Assembly (NCBI RefSeq): GCF_003123725.1 | Contig: NZ_QETA01000004.1 | Span: forward strand, 248,001 to 312,000 | Reading direction: 5' to 3' | Length of the DNA: 64,000 nucleotides | Origin: Corticimicrobacter populi | GTDB taxonomy: Bacteria; Pseudomonadota; Gammaproteobacteria; Burkholderiales; Burkholderiaceae_B | Shown: one piece after another, positions 16,869 through 26,842 of the stretch | Layout of the letters: the number at the start of each line of letters is the position of its first letter | How positions within the stretch are numbered: position 1 is the first letter of the stretch | Notes under the pieces: model-generated | Database searches by the model: none | Seen by the model: only the letters and a program-made list of their open reading frames with translations | What the model was told of the DNA's origin: nothing | Made by a program: the position numbers and the translations under genes

Positions 16869-18431
16869 ATGTTGGATGCAAACCTCAAGGCCCAGTTGAA
16901 AACCTATCTGGAAAGGATCACTCAGCCGATCCGCATCGTTGCGCATCTGGATGATGGTGATCATTCGCGCGAAATGCGTACGTTCCTGCAGGACGTGGCC
17001 AGCCAGTCTAGCCGGATCGAACTGATCGAAAGTTTCGAGGGCGACGATGTGCGCCGTCCCTCGTTCTCGGTTGCGCGTCAGGATGCCGAACAGGCCGGCG
17101 TGGTCTTTGCCGCCATTCCCATGGGGCATGAATTCACTTCGCTGGTACTGGCCTTGCTGCAGGTCGGCGGCTACCCGGTCAAGCTCGACCAGGATGTCAT
17201 CGATCAGGTGGCGGCGCTCGAAGGTGAGTTCCACTTCGAAACCTACATGTCGCTGACCTGCCAGAACTGCCCGGACGTGGTTCAGGCCATCAACGCCATG
17301 GCGGTGATCAATCCGCGCATCACCCATGTCGCCATCGACGGCGGCCTGTTCCAGGATGAGGTCGAGCGTCGCCAGATCATGGCCGTGCCGACGGTCTATC
17401 TCAATGGCGAAGTGTTCGGCCAGGGCCGTACCGGTGTCGAGGAAATCCTGGCACGTCTGGATACCGGTGCTGGTGCCCGCAAGGCAGAGCAGCTCAGCGC
17501 CAAGGAAGCATTCGACGTGCTGGTGGTCGGCGGGGGCCCGGCAGGTGCGGCGGCGGCTGTCTATGCCGCACGCAAGGGCATCCGCACCGGCGTGGTGGCG
17601 GAGCGTTTCGGTGGCCAGGTGCTGGATACCATGAGCATCGAGAATTTCATTTCGGTGCCGCATACCGAAGGCCCGAAGTTCGCGGCTGCGCTGGAACAGC
17701 ACGTCAAGGACTATGACGTCGACATCATGAACGTGCAGCGCGTGCAATCCCTGCGTGCCGGCGACCTGATCGAGGTGGAACTGGCCAGTGGTGCAGTGCT
17801 CAAGAGCCGCAGCGTGATCCTGGCGACGGGTGCCCGCTGGCGCGAGATCAACGTGCCGGGTGAGCAGCAGTACCGCAACAAGGGTGTGGCCTACTGCCCG
17901 CACTGCGATGGTCCCCTGTTCAAGGGCAAGCGCGTGGCGGTGGTCGGCGGCGGCAACTCCGGCGTCGAGGCGGCCATCGATCTGGCGGGCGTGGTGGCGC
18001 ATGTGACACTCATCGAGTTTGGCGATGCCCTGCGCGCCGATGCCGTGCTGCAGAGCAAGCTGCGCAGTCTGCCCAACGTCGAGATCCTGACGCAGGCCCA
18101 GACGACCGAGATCACCGGCGACGGCCAGAAGGTCAATGGCCTGTCGTACAAGAACCGCGCGACCGGCGAAGCGCATCATGTCGAGCTGGAAGGCGTGTTC
18201 GTGCAGATCGGTCTGGTGCCCAATGCCGAATGGCTGGGCGAAACGGTCAAGCGTACGCAACATGGTGAAATCGAGATCGATGCACGCTGCGCAACCAATG
18301 TGCCGGGTGTGTTTGCGGCAGGCGATGTCACCAACGTGCCCTACAAGCAGATCGTGATCGCTGCGGGCGAAGGTGCCAAGGCGGCGCTGAGCGCCTTCGA
18401 CTACCTGATCCGTTCGTCGGCCCCGAAGTAA
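16869..18431 (+). CDS. ahpF: Alkyl hydroperoxide reductase flavoprotein subunit
   Basis: A 520-residue NADH:peroxiredoxin reductase. The N-terminal tandem thioredoxin-like domain carries the C131-Q-N-C134 redox pair that passes electrons to AhpC. The FAD site is [13 protein letters not shown], the second dinucleotide fold [12 protein letters not shown] binds NADH, and the catalytic disulfide is C343-P-H-C346. The C-terminal FAD motif GVFAAGDVT is intact. The ATG at 16869 has GGAG eight bases upstream; longer in-frame starts lack support. It works with the AhpC just upstream. Confidence 0.97.
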   Translation: MLDANLKAQLKTYLERITQPIRIVAHLDDGDHSREMRTFLQDVASQSSRIELIESFEGDDVRRPSFSVARQDAEQAGVVFAAIPMGHEFTSLVLALLQVGGYPVKLDQDVIDQVAALEGEFHFETYMSLTCQNCPDVVQAINAMAVINPRITHVAIDGGLFQDEVERRQIMAVPTVYLNGEVFGQGRTGVEEILARLDTGAGARKAEQLSAKEAFDVLVVGGGPAGAAAAVYAARKGIRTGVVAERFGGQVLDTMSIENFISVPHTEGPKFAAALEQHVKDYDVDIMNVQRVQSLRAGDLIEVELASGAVLKSRSVILATGARWREINVPGEQQYRNKGVAYCPHCDGPLFKGKRVAVVGGGNSGVEAAIDLAGVVAHVTLIEFGDALRADAVLQSKLRSLPNVEILTQAQTTEITGDGQKVNGLSYKNRATGEAHHVELEGVFVQIGLVPNAEWLGETVKRTQHGEIEIDARCATNVPGVFAAGDVTNVPYKQIVIAAGEGAKAALSAFDYLIRSSAPK

Positions 18432-18471
18432 GCAGTTGGGTGGCAGTCGGTCTGGTATGTTCTCAGGACCG

Positions 18472-18510
18472 AAAAAAACCGGGCGGAAATAATTTCTGCC
18501 CGGTTTTTTA
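18472..18510. terminator. Bidirectional intrinsic terminator between ahpF and the orphan minus-strand gene
   Basis: Stem aaaaaccgggc / gcccggttttt with a loop near 18485-18497, flanked by runs of A on the left and T on the right. It can stop transcription from ahpF and from the convergent gene ending at 18530. Confidence 0.9.
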
Positions 18511-18529
18511 ATGATGTCCTTAGGTGATG

Positions 18530-19000
18530 TCAGAAGTGCTTCCACAACTGCATTCGTTGCCTGTCCTTTTTTCTTTTCTCGAACACCAGATTGGAACCAA
18601 TGACTTCAACCCAGTATTTTGCATTTTCCAGCACGAAGTGCCGGTAGCTGTGCTGCTGGTTGGCATCAGCCCAGTCCGGGTCGTGCTGGGTGCGATTTGC
18701 GAGGGTGTCGCGCAGCCACGGCGAATGGGTGATTTCGTAGTAGTAGCATTTGCAGTCATGCTCCGTCTCAACGGGATAGGTCGTCTGTTTGGTAAAGCGG
18801 GTATGCCTGATTGCCAGCATATTCTCGATAGTGAAGCAGCCTAGAAAACCTGCATCCTGAACTTTTCCGTCAAGCATGGACTGATAGTCCCAGCATTTGA
18901 AATAGTAAAAGAGCTCATCCCGGATGAACTCCGTCATGCAGAACGACTGCGGGTCCTGCCAGACCTGGTCGATGGGCCGGATAATGATTTCCGCTTTCAT
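18530..19000 (-). CDS. Hypothetical protein, 156 residues
   Basis: I do not recognise this protein. It is a soluble, aromatic-rich chain with no signal peptide or membrane helix. It contains a short cysteine pair (DCKCYYYEI) and a basic C-terminus (FEKRKKDRQRMQLWKHF). The ATG at 19000 was chosen because upstream codons run into the neighbouring gene; no good ribosome-binding site is visible. Base composition looks lower in GC than its neighbours. It ends at a strong bidirectional terminator and lies 34 bases downstream of the DUF3999 gene, so it may be a late addition to that operon. It may be a recent acquisition. Confidence 0.65.
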   Translation of the reverse strand: MKAEIIIRPIDQVWQDPQSFCMTEFIRDELFYYFKCWDYQSMLDGKVQDAGFLGCFTIENMLAIRHTRFTKQTTYPVETEHDCKCYYYEITHSPWLRDTLANRTQHDPDWADANQQHSYRHFVLENAKYWVEVIGSNLVFEKRKKDRQRMQLWKHF

Positions 19001-19034
19001 GTCGTGATTCTGATTTGGCAAGGGTGAGCCAAGG

Positions 19035-20432
19035 CTACTTCTGCGGCGTGCGCATGGCACGAAGGGTGATCCAGACGACCAGCGCCACACCGGCGACCAG
19101 AACCAGCCAGAGCACCCATTGCCAGCGCATGCCTGCATCGATTTCATCGGCGGTTGCCGGCGTGAGCGCGCGCTGCCCGCCTGCAGTCTCCATGGCCCCC
19201 AGGCTGGCGACCGGCAGCATGACGGCATCGCGCTGGATGGTGCCCGAGGCCAGCAGACCGTCGATGGGGTAGTCGGCACGCTCGGCCCGTCGGCTGCCGG
19301 CAGCGAGGAGGTAGGGTGCATCGCCCTGGGGCAGCACCAGGAAGCGGTCCGGCCGATAGGACAGTTGCAGTACCGGAGCCTGCGGCAATGCCGGGCGCGA
19401 GACGATACGCCAGTAGGTATCGCGGTTGCTGGCCAGCATCTGTGGCGAGTGGGTGGCCGGTTCTGCACCGGGCTGGCGCAGCGAGAAGGCCGTCAGTCCG
19501 CCCACCGTGCGCCAGGGCGCGTCTGCTGTGGCGCGGCTCTGGATTTCGAGCGCGCTGACCTGGTTTGCACCCAGCTCGACATTGAACTGGGTGACGGGAT
19601 AGCGCCCTGTGCTGCGATAGTCGAATGTGCCGGCCTGCGTGTTTGCGTCAGTCGATGGCTCGGCTTGCAACGACAGATTCTGCAAGGGGACTTGTTGCAG
19701 GGTGGCGGCAGTGTGCCGCAGTTCGATGCCTCGCAAGGCCGGCCATGCCTGGGCCCCAGTGGGATGCAACCGCAGATAGCGGGCTCGGGTGAGAGGCAGA
19801 TCGACCTGCAGGCGTTCGATGCGCAGGCCATTGTCATCCAGCAGCAGGATGCGCTGGCGTGGTGCCAGTGTGTGCCAGTCTGCCAGGTCGTCGCTGGCCA
19901 GTACGTCGAATTCGACCTGTACGGGGGCCTGCTGTGCCGGTGCCAGAATCAATTTGATGGCATCAGGTGCCTGATTGCCGGCATCCAACAGCAGATCTGG
20001 CGGGCCGGACTGGGTGTTGGAACCGGCTGCGGCTGTGTTGATGTCCAGCTTGCGCAGGCGGCCATCGGCATCGCGTTCCAGCCGCAGCGACAGATCGTCG
20101 CCAGGCTGCACTGTGCCTGGCTTGCCCGACGCCGGGATGGCGAGCCACTCTGCAGGACGCCAGGATTGTTCCGTATAGGCTGCGTCACGCCAGGGGGCCA
20201 GCGGGATTTCCTGGCCTGCAGCGTTGAATGCGGCAATATCCCTGATATCGGGGCGCACGGTGTTTGCGTAGACCTCGACGGGCAGGGTCAGCAGATGCGC
20301 GCCGTTCTGCGCATCGGCCTGCAGCGGCCATTGCTGCGCATAATCCTGTGCACCGGCATGGGCCGTCTGGCCTGCGGTCAGGGCCAAACCCAGCAGGAGG
20401 AGCTGAAGCGAACGGAGAGGGAACCGGGTCAT
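19035..20432 (-). CDS. DUF3999 domain-containing membrane-anchored protein
   Basis: A 465-residue protein of the DUF3999 family, regularly paired with DUF2339 proteins. It has an N-terminal Sec signal peptide (SLQLLLLGLALTAGQTAHA), a large beta-rich periplasmic region, and one C-terminal helix (WVLWLVLVAGVALVVWITL) with a basic cytoplasmic tail. The start overlaps the DUF2339 stop by four bases, so the two proteins are made together and probably act as a complex at the inner membrane. The biochemical role of the pair is not known. The signal peptide supports the ATG at 20432. Confidence 0.85.
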   Translation of the reverse strand: MTRFPLRSLQLLLLGLALTAGQTAHAGAQDYAQQWPLQADAQNGAHLLTLPVEVYANTVRPDIRDIAAFNAAGQEIPLAPWRDAAYTEQSWRPAEWLAIPASGKPGTVQPGDDLSLRLERDADGRLRKLDINTAAAGSNTQSGPPDLLLDAGNQAPDAIKLILAPAQQAPVQVEFDVLASDDLADWHTLAPRQRILLLDDNGLRIERLQVDLPLTRARYLRLHPTGAQAWPALRGIELRHTAATLQQVPLQNLSLQAEPSTDANTQAGTFDYRSTGRYPVTQFNVELGANQVSALEIQSRATADAPWRTVGGLTAFSLRQPGAEPATHSPQMLASNRDTYWRIVSRPALPQAPVLQLSYRPDRFLVLPQGDAPYLLAAGSRRAERADYPIDGLLASGTIQRDAVMLPVASLGAMETAGGQRALTPATADEIDAGMRWQWVLWLVLVAGVALVVWITLRAMRTPQK

Positions 20433-23401
20433 GATGCAGGTGTTCCTTGCGAATCGGGACGAGGGGTGCGGGGAGGGCTGGGCGCAATGCGGCCGACGAC
20501 GACCAGCAGCATGCCTACCGCGAGGAAGGATGCGATGCCGGTCAGGTTGCCGATGTATTGGCGATCAACCAGCAGCAGCTTGAGCAGGACCAGACCCAGC
20601 AGGATGGCTCCGCCGGTCCAGATGGCCCGGTTGCCATGGCGCGATCCGGCGATCCAGGCGACGACCCCGGCAATGCTCCAGGCGATGCTGAGGGAAATCT
20701 GCGCAATCGGCGTGGCCAGCAGACCAGGATGCCAGGGCAGATCGGCCCAGTGGTGGCAGGCACGCAGCACGCTGCTGGTCAGGGCGGCGAACAGGGCGGC
20801 GCTCCAGCCCAGCCATGCAGCGGCTGGCAGGGGGCGTGCGGATTGGCGCATGGCCAGTGCCGTGCCGGCCAGGCCGCCGAACAGGAGCAGTTCGGTCGGA
20901 TTGAGGACCGGTACCCAGAACGGGAGAGGCAGGCTGTCGCCAGGATGGAACAGGGCACTGAGCCAGAGAATGGCGGGGATCAGGCTGGCAATGACCAGCC
21001 AGACCCGGCACCACTGCAGGAATTGCTGCCCGATGGGCCAGCCGGCGCGTTGTGGCTGTTCCCAGGCCAGCCAGAGCATGAATGCCCAGGGCAGGAAATA
21101 GGCCAGTTGTGCCCAGGCTCCCAGCGTCAGCAGGCCGCCATGGTAAATGATGTCATCGTAGTACGACAGGCGACCGGCATCCGGATAGGCCAGCGTCTGC
21201 ATGCCTTGCGACAGCGTCGTGCTGGCCAGGATGGCGACCAGTCCGAGCATGCACAGATGGACGATGGGCAGGGTTTTTGACGGTGTGGTTGGGCTGCCTT
21301 CGGCCTGGGGGTGGGCCGACGCATGTCCGGCCACCAGTGCGCGGCAGGCCAGCAGCAGGGCACCCGGAACAAGCAGCCAGGGCAGTTGGCGCCAATCGGT
21401 CAGCGTCAGTGGCGTACGGCTGTCGGACATGGACAGCAGCGCGTAGAAGGCGCAGAGCGCGGCGGCAGCCACCATTGGCCAGGCCAGCTTGCGCCATGCC
21501 AGGGGCCGGTAGGCCAGCGCTGCCACACCCGCCAGCAATGCGGTGAAGGCGGCCAGCACAGGCAGGGGTTGCCGGATACTCTGTTCGAAGAGAATTTCCC
21601 AGAGACCCAGTGCATAGCCCCAGAACAGCCCCCAGACCAGCATCACGCCAGCCAGGATGGGTTGTGCCCTGGGCATCGGGCGAGGGGCAGGCCGATCCAG
21701 CAGCCAGGCCGAAACCAGCGCCGACAGGGACAACAGTACGATGCTCAGTCGATAGGACACGGTGTCGGGCTGCTTGAACAGCGACCAGAGCGACAGCGGC
21801 CACAGTTCGCTGATGGCACCGTAGGATATGTGGTCGAGCAGGGCAATGGCGGCGGCACCCTGCAACAGCAGACCGGCCAGTATGAGCAGACGGCGCGACT
21901 GGCGCTGACCCAGCCAGACCAGCCCGGCACCCTGCAATGCCCAGATCGTGGAGGTCCATTGCGCCGACAGGGCCAGGGGAATGGCCAGCGTGACGAACGC
22001 CAGCGCGATGCCGGCCAGTGCCTGGGACAGCAGTTGTCCTCCGGTGATGCGGCGTGCCCAAAGACACAGCAGGGCGTAGACGAAGGCGACCGCCAGTGCA
22101 CTGTAGGCCAGTGCCATCGGCTGGCCCGTGAGCATCGCCGCCTGCAGGCCGAATGCCAGCAGCGGCGTGCCGAACAGCAGGGTATGGTCCAGACGTGCAT
22201 GCAGGCGGCTGGTGACGGCACGCGGCGTGCGGGCATACAGCAGCGGAATGATGGCGTAGAACAGGAAGAACAGAATCAGGAAGGGTTCGACGCTGGCAAA
22301 CAGTTCGTCGCGATAGGCGCGTGCACCCCACATGGTGCCGACGCCGAATGTGAATGCAAACCCCAGCAGATTGAGTGCGCGCCAGGGGCGCAGCCAGGCC
22401 ACCAGCAGCACGGCGGCGTTGAGCACGGCATAGAAACTGAACAGGGCGACATGGTTGCCAGAACCCGTGGACAGCAGCAAGGGGGCCAGGTAACCGCCCG
22501 ACAGACTCATGAAGGCCAGTGCCTGGGCATGCTGGCGCACAGCCAGAATGCTGCCGCAGGCCACCAGCACGATGATCAGGGCCAGTGCGACCGTAGCGGG
22601 CAGCAGGTGGTAAAGCCTGAATGCGGAAAATACGATCAGCATCAGAATGCCGAGCGCGCCACCCTGAAGCGTGAGCCCGAAGGTGGGGCGCTGCCTGGCC
22701 GAACGCAGCCCCCAGCCGAGCATGCCGAGTGCGGCCAGCGCCGCGATGGCTAGGCGCAGCGGCATGGGCAGGGAGAACAGCCCGGTTTGAGCGGCATAGC
22801 GCAGCGCGGCACCCGCGCCGATCAGTAGGATCAGCATGCCGATCTTGACCGGGATGTTGCCCTCGAAAAGCCATTGTCGGACCAGGCGTGAGGCTCGCAC
22901 CAGCCAGTCTGGCTGCGTAGCCGTTGGCCTTGTGCCGCTTGCAGTATCGACTGGGACGGCAGCGGCAATACTGGCCATCGAGTTGGTGGGGGTGGGTATG
23001 TCGGCTTCTGCGTGCGCCGTGATGGCGGGGGCCGGCACAGGGACGGGCGTTGTCGCTACGGCAGGCGTTGAGGGGAGACTGGCCGGCTCGGGTTGCGGCA
23101 TGGCAGCAGCCGGTGAGAGGGGCCGGGCAGCTTCGGTAGTAGCCGGAGATGACTGCGCAAGTCTGGCCTCAAGGGCATGCAGTCGCTGGTGCAGTCGTGC
23201 AGTCTGGCGTTGCTGCCAGACGGCGAAGGCCAGCAGGCCGGCCAGGGTGCCGCCGCTGACTGCGAAGTAGCCGTCGCCAAGCAGGTGGATGGCCCAGCCT
23301 GCGAAAGCCGCCAGCAGGAACGGCGTAATCGCGCGACGGGCATTGATGTACCTGCCGATCAGCCAGGCGACAAGCAGGGAAAGGACCAGGGCGAATTCCA
23401 T
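20429..23401 (-). CDS. DUF2339 multi-pass membrane protein
   Basis: A 990-residue inner-membrane protein with more than twenty hydrophobic helices. After an N-terminal helix pair come a short coiled segment (RLHQRLHALEARLAQ), a Pro/Ala-rich linker of about 90 residues, then the long DUF2339 helical region beginning near FEGNIPVKIGMLILLIGAGAA, a family hallmark. Function is unknown in the literature I can recall. The partner DUF3999 gene overlaps its stop by four bases. I chose the ATG at 23401; an in-frame TTG twelve bases upstream is possible. Confidence 0.85.
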   Translation of the reverse strand: MEFALVLSLLVAWLIGRYINARRAITPFLLAAFAGWAIHLLGDGYFAVSGGTLAGLLAFAVWQQRQTARLHQRLHALEARLAQSSPATTEAARPLSPAAAMPQPEPASLPSTPAVATTPVPVPAPAITAHAEADIPTPTNSMASIAAAVPVDTASGTRPTATQPDWLVRASRLVRQWLFEGNIPVKIGMLILLIGAGAALRYAAQTGLFSLPMPLRLAIAALAALGMLGWGLRSARQRPTFGLTLQGGALGILMLIVFSAFRLYHLLPATVALALIIVLVACGSILAVRQHAQALAFMSLSGGYLAPLLLSTGSGNHVALFSFYAVLNAAVLLVAWLRPWRALNLLGFAFTFGVGTMWGARAYRDELFASVEPFLILFFLFYAIIPLLYARTPRAVTSRLHARLDHTLLFGTPLLAFGLQAAMLTGQPMALAYSALAVAFVYALLCLWARRITGGQLLSQALAGIALAFVTLAIPLALSAQWTSTIWALQGAGLVWLGQRQSRRLLILAGLLLQGAAAIALLDHISYGAISELWPLSLWSLFKQPDTVSYRLSIVLLSLSALVSAWLLDRPAPRPMPRAQPILAGVMLVWGLFWGYALGLWEILFEQSIRQPLPVLAAFTALLAGVAALAYRPLAWRKLAWPMVAAAALCAFYALLSMSDSRTPLTLTDWRQLPWLLVPGALLLACRALVAGHASAHPQAEGSPTTPSKTLPIVHLCMLGLVAILASTTLSQGMQTLAYPDAGRLSYYDDIIYHGGLLTLGAWAQLAYFLPWAFMLWLAWEQPQRAGWPIGQQFLQWCRVWLVIASLIPAILWLSALFHPGDSLPLPFWVPVLNPTELLLFGGLAGTALAMRQSARPLPAAAWLGWSAALFAALTSSVLRACHHWADLPWHPGLLATPIAQISLSIAWSIAGVVAWIAGSRHGNRAIWTGGAILLGLVLLKLLLVDRQYIGNLTGIASFLAVGMLLVVVGRIAPSPPRTPRPDSQGTPAS

Positions 23402-23491
23402 AGGCGGTGCCAATAAGGTATGAAAATGCGTTGCTGCGATTTAACCCGAAAACGGGAATGCTTCCTACTGTCTTTTTTACAGCTATCCCGC

Positions 23492-24319
23492 TCAACGGCG
23501 TGGCTGGCAGTGCGGGCAGAAATAGGTCGCACGCGTGCCCTGCACAATGCGGCGTATTGCCGTACCACACTGACGACAGGGCTGACCGTCGCGTTCGTAT
23601 ACATAAGCATGGAACTGGAAATAGCCGGGTTCCCCGCCGATGCCGACATAGTCGCGCAGCGTGGTGCCACCTGCACGCAGGGCATCGCCCAGCGTGTCGC
23701 GAATGGCCTGCAGCAACCGGGCGCAGCGCGGGCGCGACAGCCTGTTGGCCGGCAGAGCAGGGTGGATGCCGGCCCGGAACAGGCTTTCGGAGGCGTAGAT
23801 ATTGCCGACGCCGACGACGATGTGGCCGCCAAGCAAGGCCTGCTTGATCGGCAGACTGCGCCTGTGCAACTGTCCATGTAGCCACTCGGGTGTCAGTGCC
23901 GGGTCGAAGGGTTCCATGCCCAGTATCGCCAGCAGCGGATGTGCCTCGATCGGCCCGGCTTCGGCCGGATGCCAGAGCACGGCACCGAAACGGCGCGGGT
24001 CGTGCAGCCGCAGAGTGGCGTGATCGAATATCCAGTCGATGTGGTCGTGCTTGCGGGGCAGTTCGTCATCGGGGGTGCGGCGCAGCGAGCCGGACATGCC
24101 AAGGTGAACGATCTGCGTGCCATGCTCGAAGCGGATCAGCAGGTATTTGCCCCGCCGCTGGCAAGCCAGCACGGAATGACCTGCCAGTGTCTGAGGCAGG
24201 TGCGCGGGCACGGGCCAGCGCAGGGCAGGCTGTCTGACCACCAGTTGGTGCAGCGGATGGCCGGTCATGACGGCGTCGATTCCGCAACGGGTTGTTTCGA
24301 CTTCGGGTAACTCAGGCAT
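23492..24319 (-). CDS. mutM: Formamidopyrimidine-DNA glycosylase
   Basis: A 275-residue base-excision repair enzyme (Fpg) that removes 8-oxoguanine and cuts the abasic site. The N-terminus PELPEVET supplies the catalytic proline and glutamate after Met removal. The conserved lysine is in RRGKYLL. The helix-two-turn-helix segment GVGNIYASE and the C-terminal zinc finger (CRQC near residue 248 and CPHC near residue 268) are complete. It is divergent from the TPR-protein gene; the 73-base gap between them holds a short dyad ATGAAAA-g-TTTTCAT at 24364-24378. Confidence 0.97.
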   Translation of the reverse strand: MPELPEVETTRCGIDAVMTGHPLHQLVVRQPALRWPVPAHLPQTLAGHSVLACQRRGKYLLIRFEHGTQIVHLGMSGSLRRTPDDELPRKHDHIDWIFDHATLRLHDPRRFGAVLWHPAEAGPIEAHPLLAILGMEPFDPALTPEWLHGQLHRRSLPIKQALLGGHIVVGVGNIYASESLFRAGIHPALPANRLSRPRCARLLQAIRDTLGDALRAGGTTLRDYVGIGGEPGYFQFHAYVYERDGQPCRQCGTAIRRIVQGTRATYFCPHCQPRR

Positions 24320-24392
24320 GGAGTGATGCTAACATTCCCGCATCCGCTCATGCCTGCCTGGGCATGAAAAGTTTTCATTCGGTAATGCTCAG

Positions 24393-26249
24393 ATGATGAA
24401 TCCCGTTCGGTTTTTACTGACCTCGCTGGGAGCGGGGCTGCTGGCGACTGGCTCGGCCAGTGGCAGCACGCACGTTTCGCGGCTGCTGGCCGCAGACGAC
24501 ACGCCCAAAGTGGTGCAGTCGGCCCGTGAGGTCGAGCGCATTCACCTGCGCCAGGGAGAACTGCCGGAGGTCAAGCTGACAGGCGATATCCTCTATCGCA
24601 TCCTGGCGTCCGAAGTCGCGGCACAGCGGGGTATCTATCCCACGGCAGCCAGTACGCTCTACCAACTGGCACAGTCCACCCGCGACCCGCGACTGGCCAG
24701 ACGTGCGCTGGAGTTCTCGTTGGCCGGCGGCAGCCTGGTCAATGCGCTCGAGGCAGCGCGACTCTGGGCCACGCTCGATCCGGCCGATCCCGAGGCAGAT
24801 TCCTCCGTGCTGGCCCTGAGTGCCGCCAATGGACAGACTCGCGGTCTGGCGGACGAATTGCGCCAGCGCATGACCAACGCCACCGACAAGGTCGCTGCGC
24901 TGGAGCAGGCTTTGCAGGTCTTGGGACGGGTGCGCCAGCGCAAGCAGGCGCTGGATATCCTTGACCAGGTACTCGACGATCAGACGCGCCAGATGTACGA
25001 GGCCCGGCTGGCCCTCTCCGATCTTGCCTTTGCTGCCCAGGAAATCGATCGCGCCGTGCTGGAAGCGCGTCTGGCGCTGGTGGCCCGGCCCGGAGCCGAG
25101 CAGGCCGCCTTGCGCGTGCTCGAATACGGCGTGAACCTGGATCAGGAGCAGGCTATCGAGGATGCCCGGACGTTTGTCCGCAACCACCCCGGTGCCCGCG
25201 AAGTACGGCTGGCACTGGTCGGTCTGTTCGTCAACCTCAATCGCTACGGTGATGCGCTGCAGGAGCTGACGCTCATGCGTGCCGATGCTCCCGAGGATTT
25301 CGATCTGCTGCTGTTGCAGGCCGAAGTCAATTACCAGTCCGAGCGTCTGGATACGGCCCGCGCGCTGCTGGACCAGTATCTTTCGGTGCAGACCCAGCGG
25401 CGGCGCGATGTGGGCGATGGCGCATCGGATGCCTCTTCCGCGCAGGCTGATGCCTATTTGCTGCTGGCGCGCATTTCCCAGGAGCAGGGCAAGATCGAGC
25501 AGGCCGTGCAGGAACTGGGCATGATCGATGACCCCGACATGCAATTCCAGATATCCCTGCGTCAGGCCCAGCTGTATGCCAGCCAGGGGCAGTTCGATGC
25601 TGCCCTGGATCGGGTTCATCAGGCACAGGCACGCGACGATGACGAGCGTATCCAGCGGGCTCAGTTCGAGGCGCAGCTCCTGCGTGAAGCCGGCCGTGTG
25701 GAGGCCGCGATTGCTGTGCTGGAAAAAGCCGATGTCGACATCCCGGATGCGACCCAGATCAAGTATGACCTGAGCATGCTGTACGAGCGGGTGGGGCGAC
25801 TCGATGAGATGGAACGCCTCCTGCGCCGGATCATCGAGATCGATCCTTCCCATGCACATGCCTATAACGCACTGGGCTATACCTTTGCGGATCGCAATAT
25901 CCGCCTTGACGAGGCGCATACCCTGATTTCCAGGGCGCTCGACATGATGCCGGACAACCCCTACATCCTCGACAGCATGGGCTGGGTGTTGTTCCGGCAG
26001 GGCGATCTCGGCCGTGCCCAGGATTATCTGTGGCAGGCCTACCGGATCGCACCCGAGTCGGAAATCGCCGCGCATCTGGCCGAAGTGATGTGGCAGCGTG
26101 GCAGTTTCGATGAGGCCCGCCAGTTGCTGGCCGATGGATTGCGCCAGGAGCCTGACAGCGCTGTGCTGCTTGAAACCGTCAAGAAACTTGGCCTGACCGC
26201 CGACGAACTGATTTCCGTGCAGCCCGCACAGGGCGTATCCGCGCCATGA
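24393..26249 (+). CDS. Tetratricopeptide repeat protein, probably exported
   Basis: A 618-residue protein with a signal-peptide-like N-terminus (RFLLTSLGAGLLATGSASG) followed by helical TPR repeats across almost its whole length. Clear TPR units occur near the C-terminus (AYNALGYTFADRNIRLDEA and ILDSMGWVLFRQGDLGRA). It precedes lolB with a four-base overlap, the usual arrangement in Burkholderiales, where this protein is annotated only as TPR-containing. A role in envelope assembly alongside LolB is plausible but unproved. Two adjacent ATG codons (24393 and 24396) can serve as start. Confidence 0.88.
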   Translation: MMNPVRFLLTSLGAGLLATGSASGSTHVSRLLAADDTPKVVQSAREVERIHLRQGELPEVKLTGDILYRILASEVAAQRGIYPTAASTLYQLAQSTRDPRLARRALEFSLAGGSLVNALEAARLWATLDPADPEADSSVLALSAANGQTRGLADELRQRMTNATDKVAALEQALQVLGRVRQRKQALDILDQVLDDQTRQMYEARLALSDLAFAAQEIDRAVLEARLALVARPGAEQAALRVLEYGVNLDQEQAIEDARTFVRNHPGAREVRLALVGLFVNLNRYGDALQELTLMRADAPEDFDLLLLQAEVNYQSERLDTARALLDQYLSVQTQRRRDVGDGASDASSAQADAYLLLARISQEQGKIEQAVQELGMIDDPDMQFQISLRQAQLYASQGQFDAALDRVHQAQARDDDERIQRAQFEAQLLREAGRVEAAIAVLEKADVDIPDATQIKYDLSMLYERVGRLDEMERLLRRIIEIDPSHAHAYNALGYTFADRNIRLDEAHTLISRALDMMPDNPYILDSMGWVLFRQGDLGRAQDYLWQAYRIAPESEIAAHLAEVMWQRGSFDEARQLLADGLRQEPDSAVLLETVKKLGLTADELISVQPAQGVSAP

Positions 26250-26842
26250 GCGGCAAATCGATCTCGCGGTTGGTGCGTGCCGGCGTCATGGCGGCAGTGG
26301 TTCTGACACTGGCTGCGTGTGCCACACCGGATCCGCTGGGCAGCCTGGGCACGGGTGATGCCGCGCATCATGCCGTCGTGCGAACCGGCCGCTTCGCCGT
26401 GCAGGTCGTGCAGGCTGATGGCAAGCAGGATGCCGTGCAGGGTGGTTTTGCCTGGCGCGACGAAGGATCCCGGCTGCGCCTCGACCTGTCCACCCCAATG
26501 GGGGCCACACTGGCGCGTATCGACGCAAGCCCTGCGCAGGCGCGGCTCACACGCAGCGATGGCAGTGTGGAGCTGGCCGAGGATCCCGATGCCCTGGCCC
26601 GCAGGGTGCTGGGCGCAGATGTACCTGTCTCGGGATTGCGTACCTGGCTACAGGGGCGTCCTCTTCCGGGCACGCCTGTCGAAGGGGCACGTCATGACGC
26701 GGCGGGTCGGCTGGTCTGGTTCGAGCAGGATGGCTGGCAAGTGGCACTGGAACGTTATCGCGAGGATGGTACGCCGGGCCTGGTGCGCCTGTCGCGCCAG
26801 GCGGCCGACAGGCGGGTATCGGTGCGCCTGGTGATGTCGTGA
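26246..26842 (+). CDS. lolB: Outer-membrane lipoprotein receptor LolB
   Basis: A 198-residue lipoprotein that accepts lipoproteins from LolA and inserts them into the inner leaflet of the outer membrane. The signal peptide ends in the lipobox LAAC at residue 25. The segment GGFAWRDEGSRLRLDL matches the LolB beta-sheet core, and the position between the TPR gene and ispE is the conserved betaproteobacterial context. Both ends overlap their neighbours (ATGA at the start, GTGA at the end), so the three genes are translationally coupled. Confidence 0.9.
   Translation: MSGKSISRLVRAGVMAAVVLTLAACATPDPLGSLGTGDAAHHAVVRTGRFAVQVVQADGKQDAVQGGFAWRDEGSRLRLDLSTPMGATLARIDASPAQARLTRSDGSVELAEDPDALARRVLGADVPVSGLRTWLQGRPLPGTPVEGARHDAAGRLVWFEQDGWQVALERYREDGTPGLVRLSRQAADRRVSVRLVMS

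Noticed and set aside
16746-18545. 599-codon minus-strand frame opposite ahpF
   Set aside because: The product is a His/Asp-rich shadow; ahpF is certain.
19119-21101. 660-codon plus-strand frame opposite the DUF3999 and DUF2339 genes
   Set aside because: It spans two real genes and has shadow-type composition.
23440-23491. Small stem cccg/cggg after mutM
   Set aside because: The four-base arms and lack of a following T-run do not support a terminator.
24364-24378. Dyad ATGAAAA-g-TTTTCAT between mutM and the TPR gene
   Set aside because: Too short and AT-rich to support a specific regulator.
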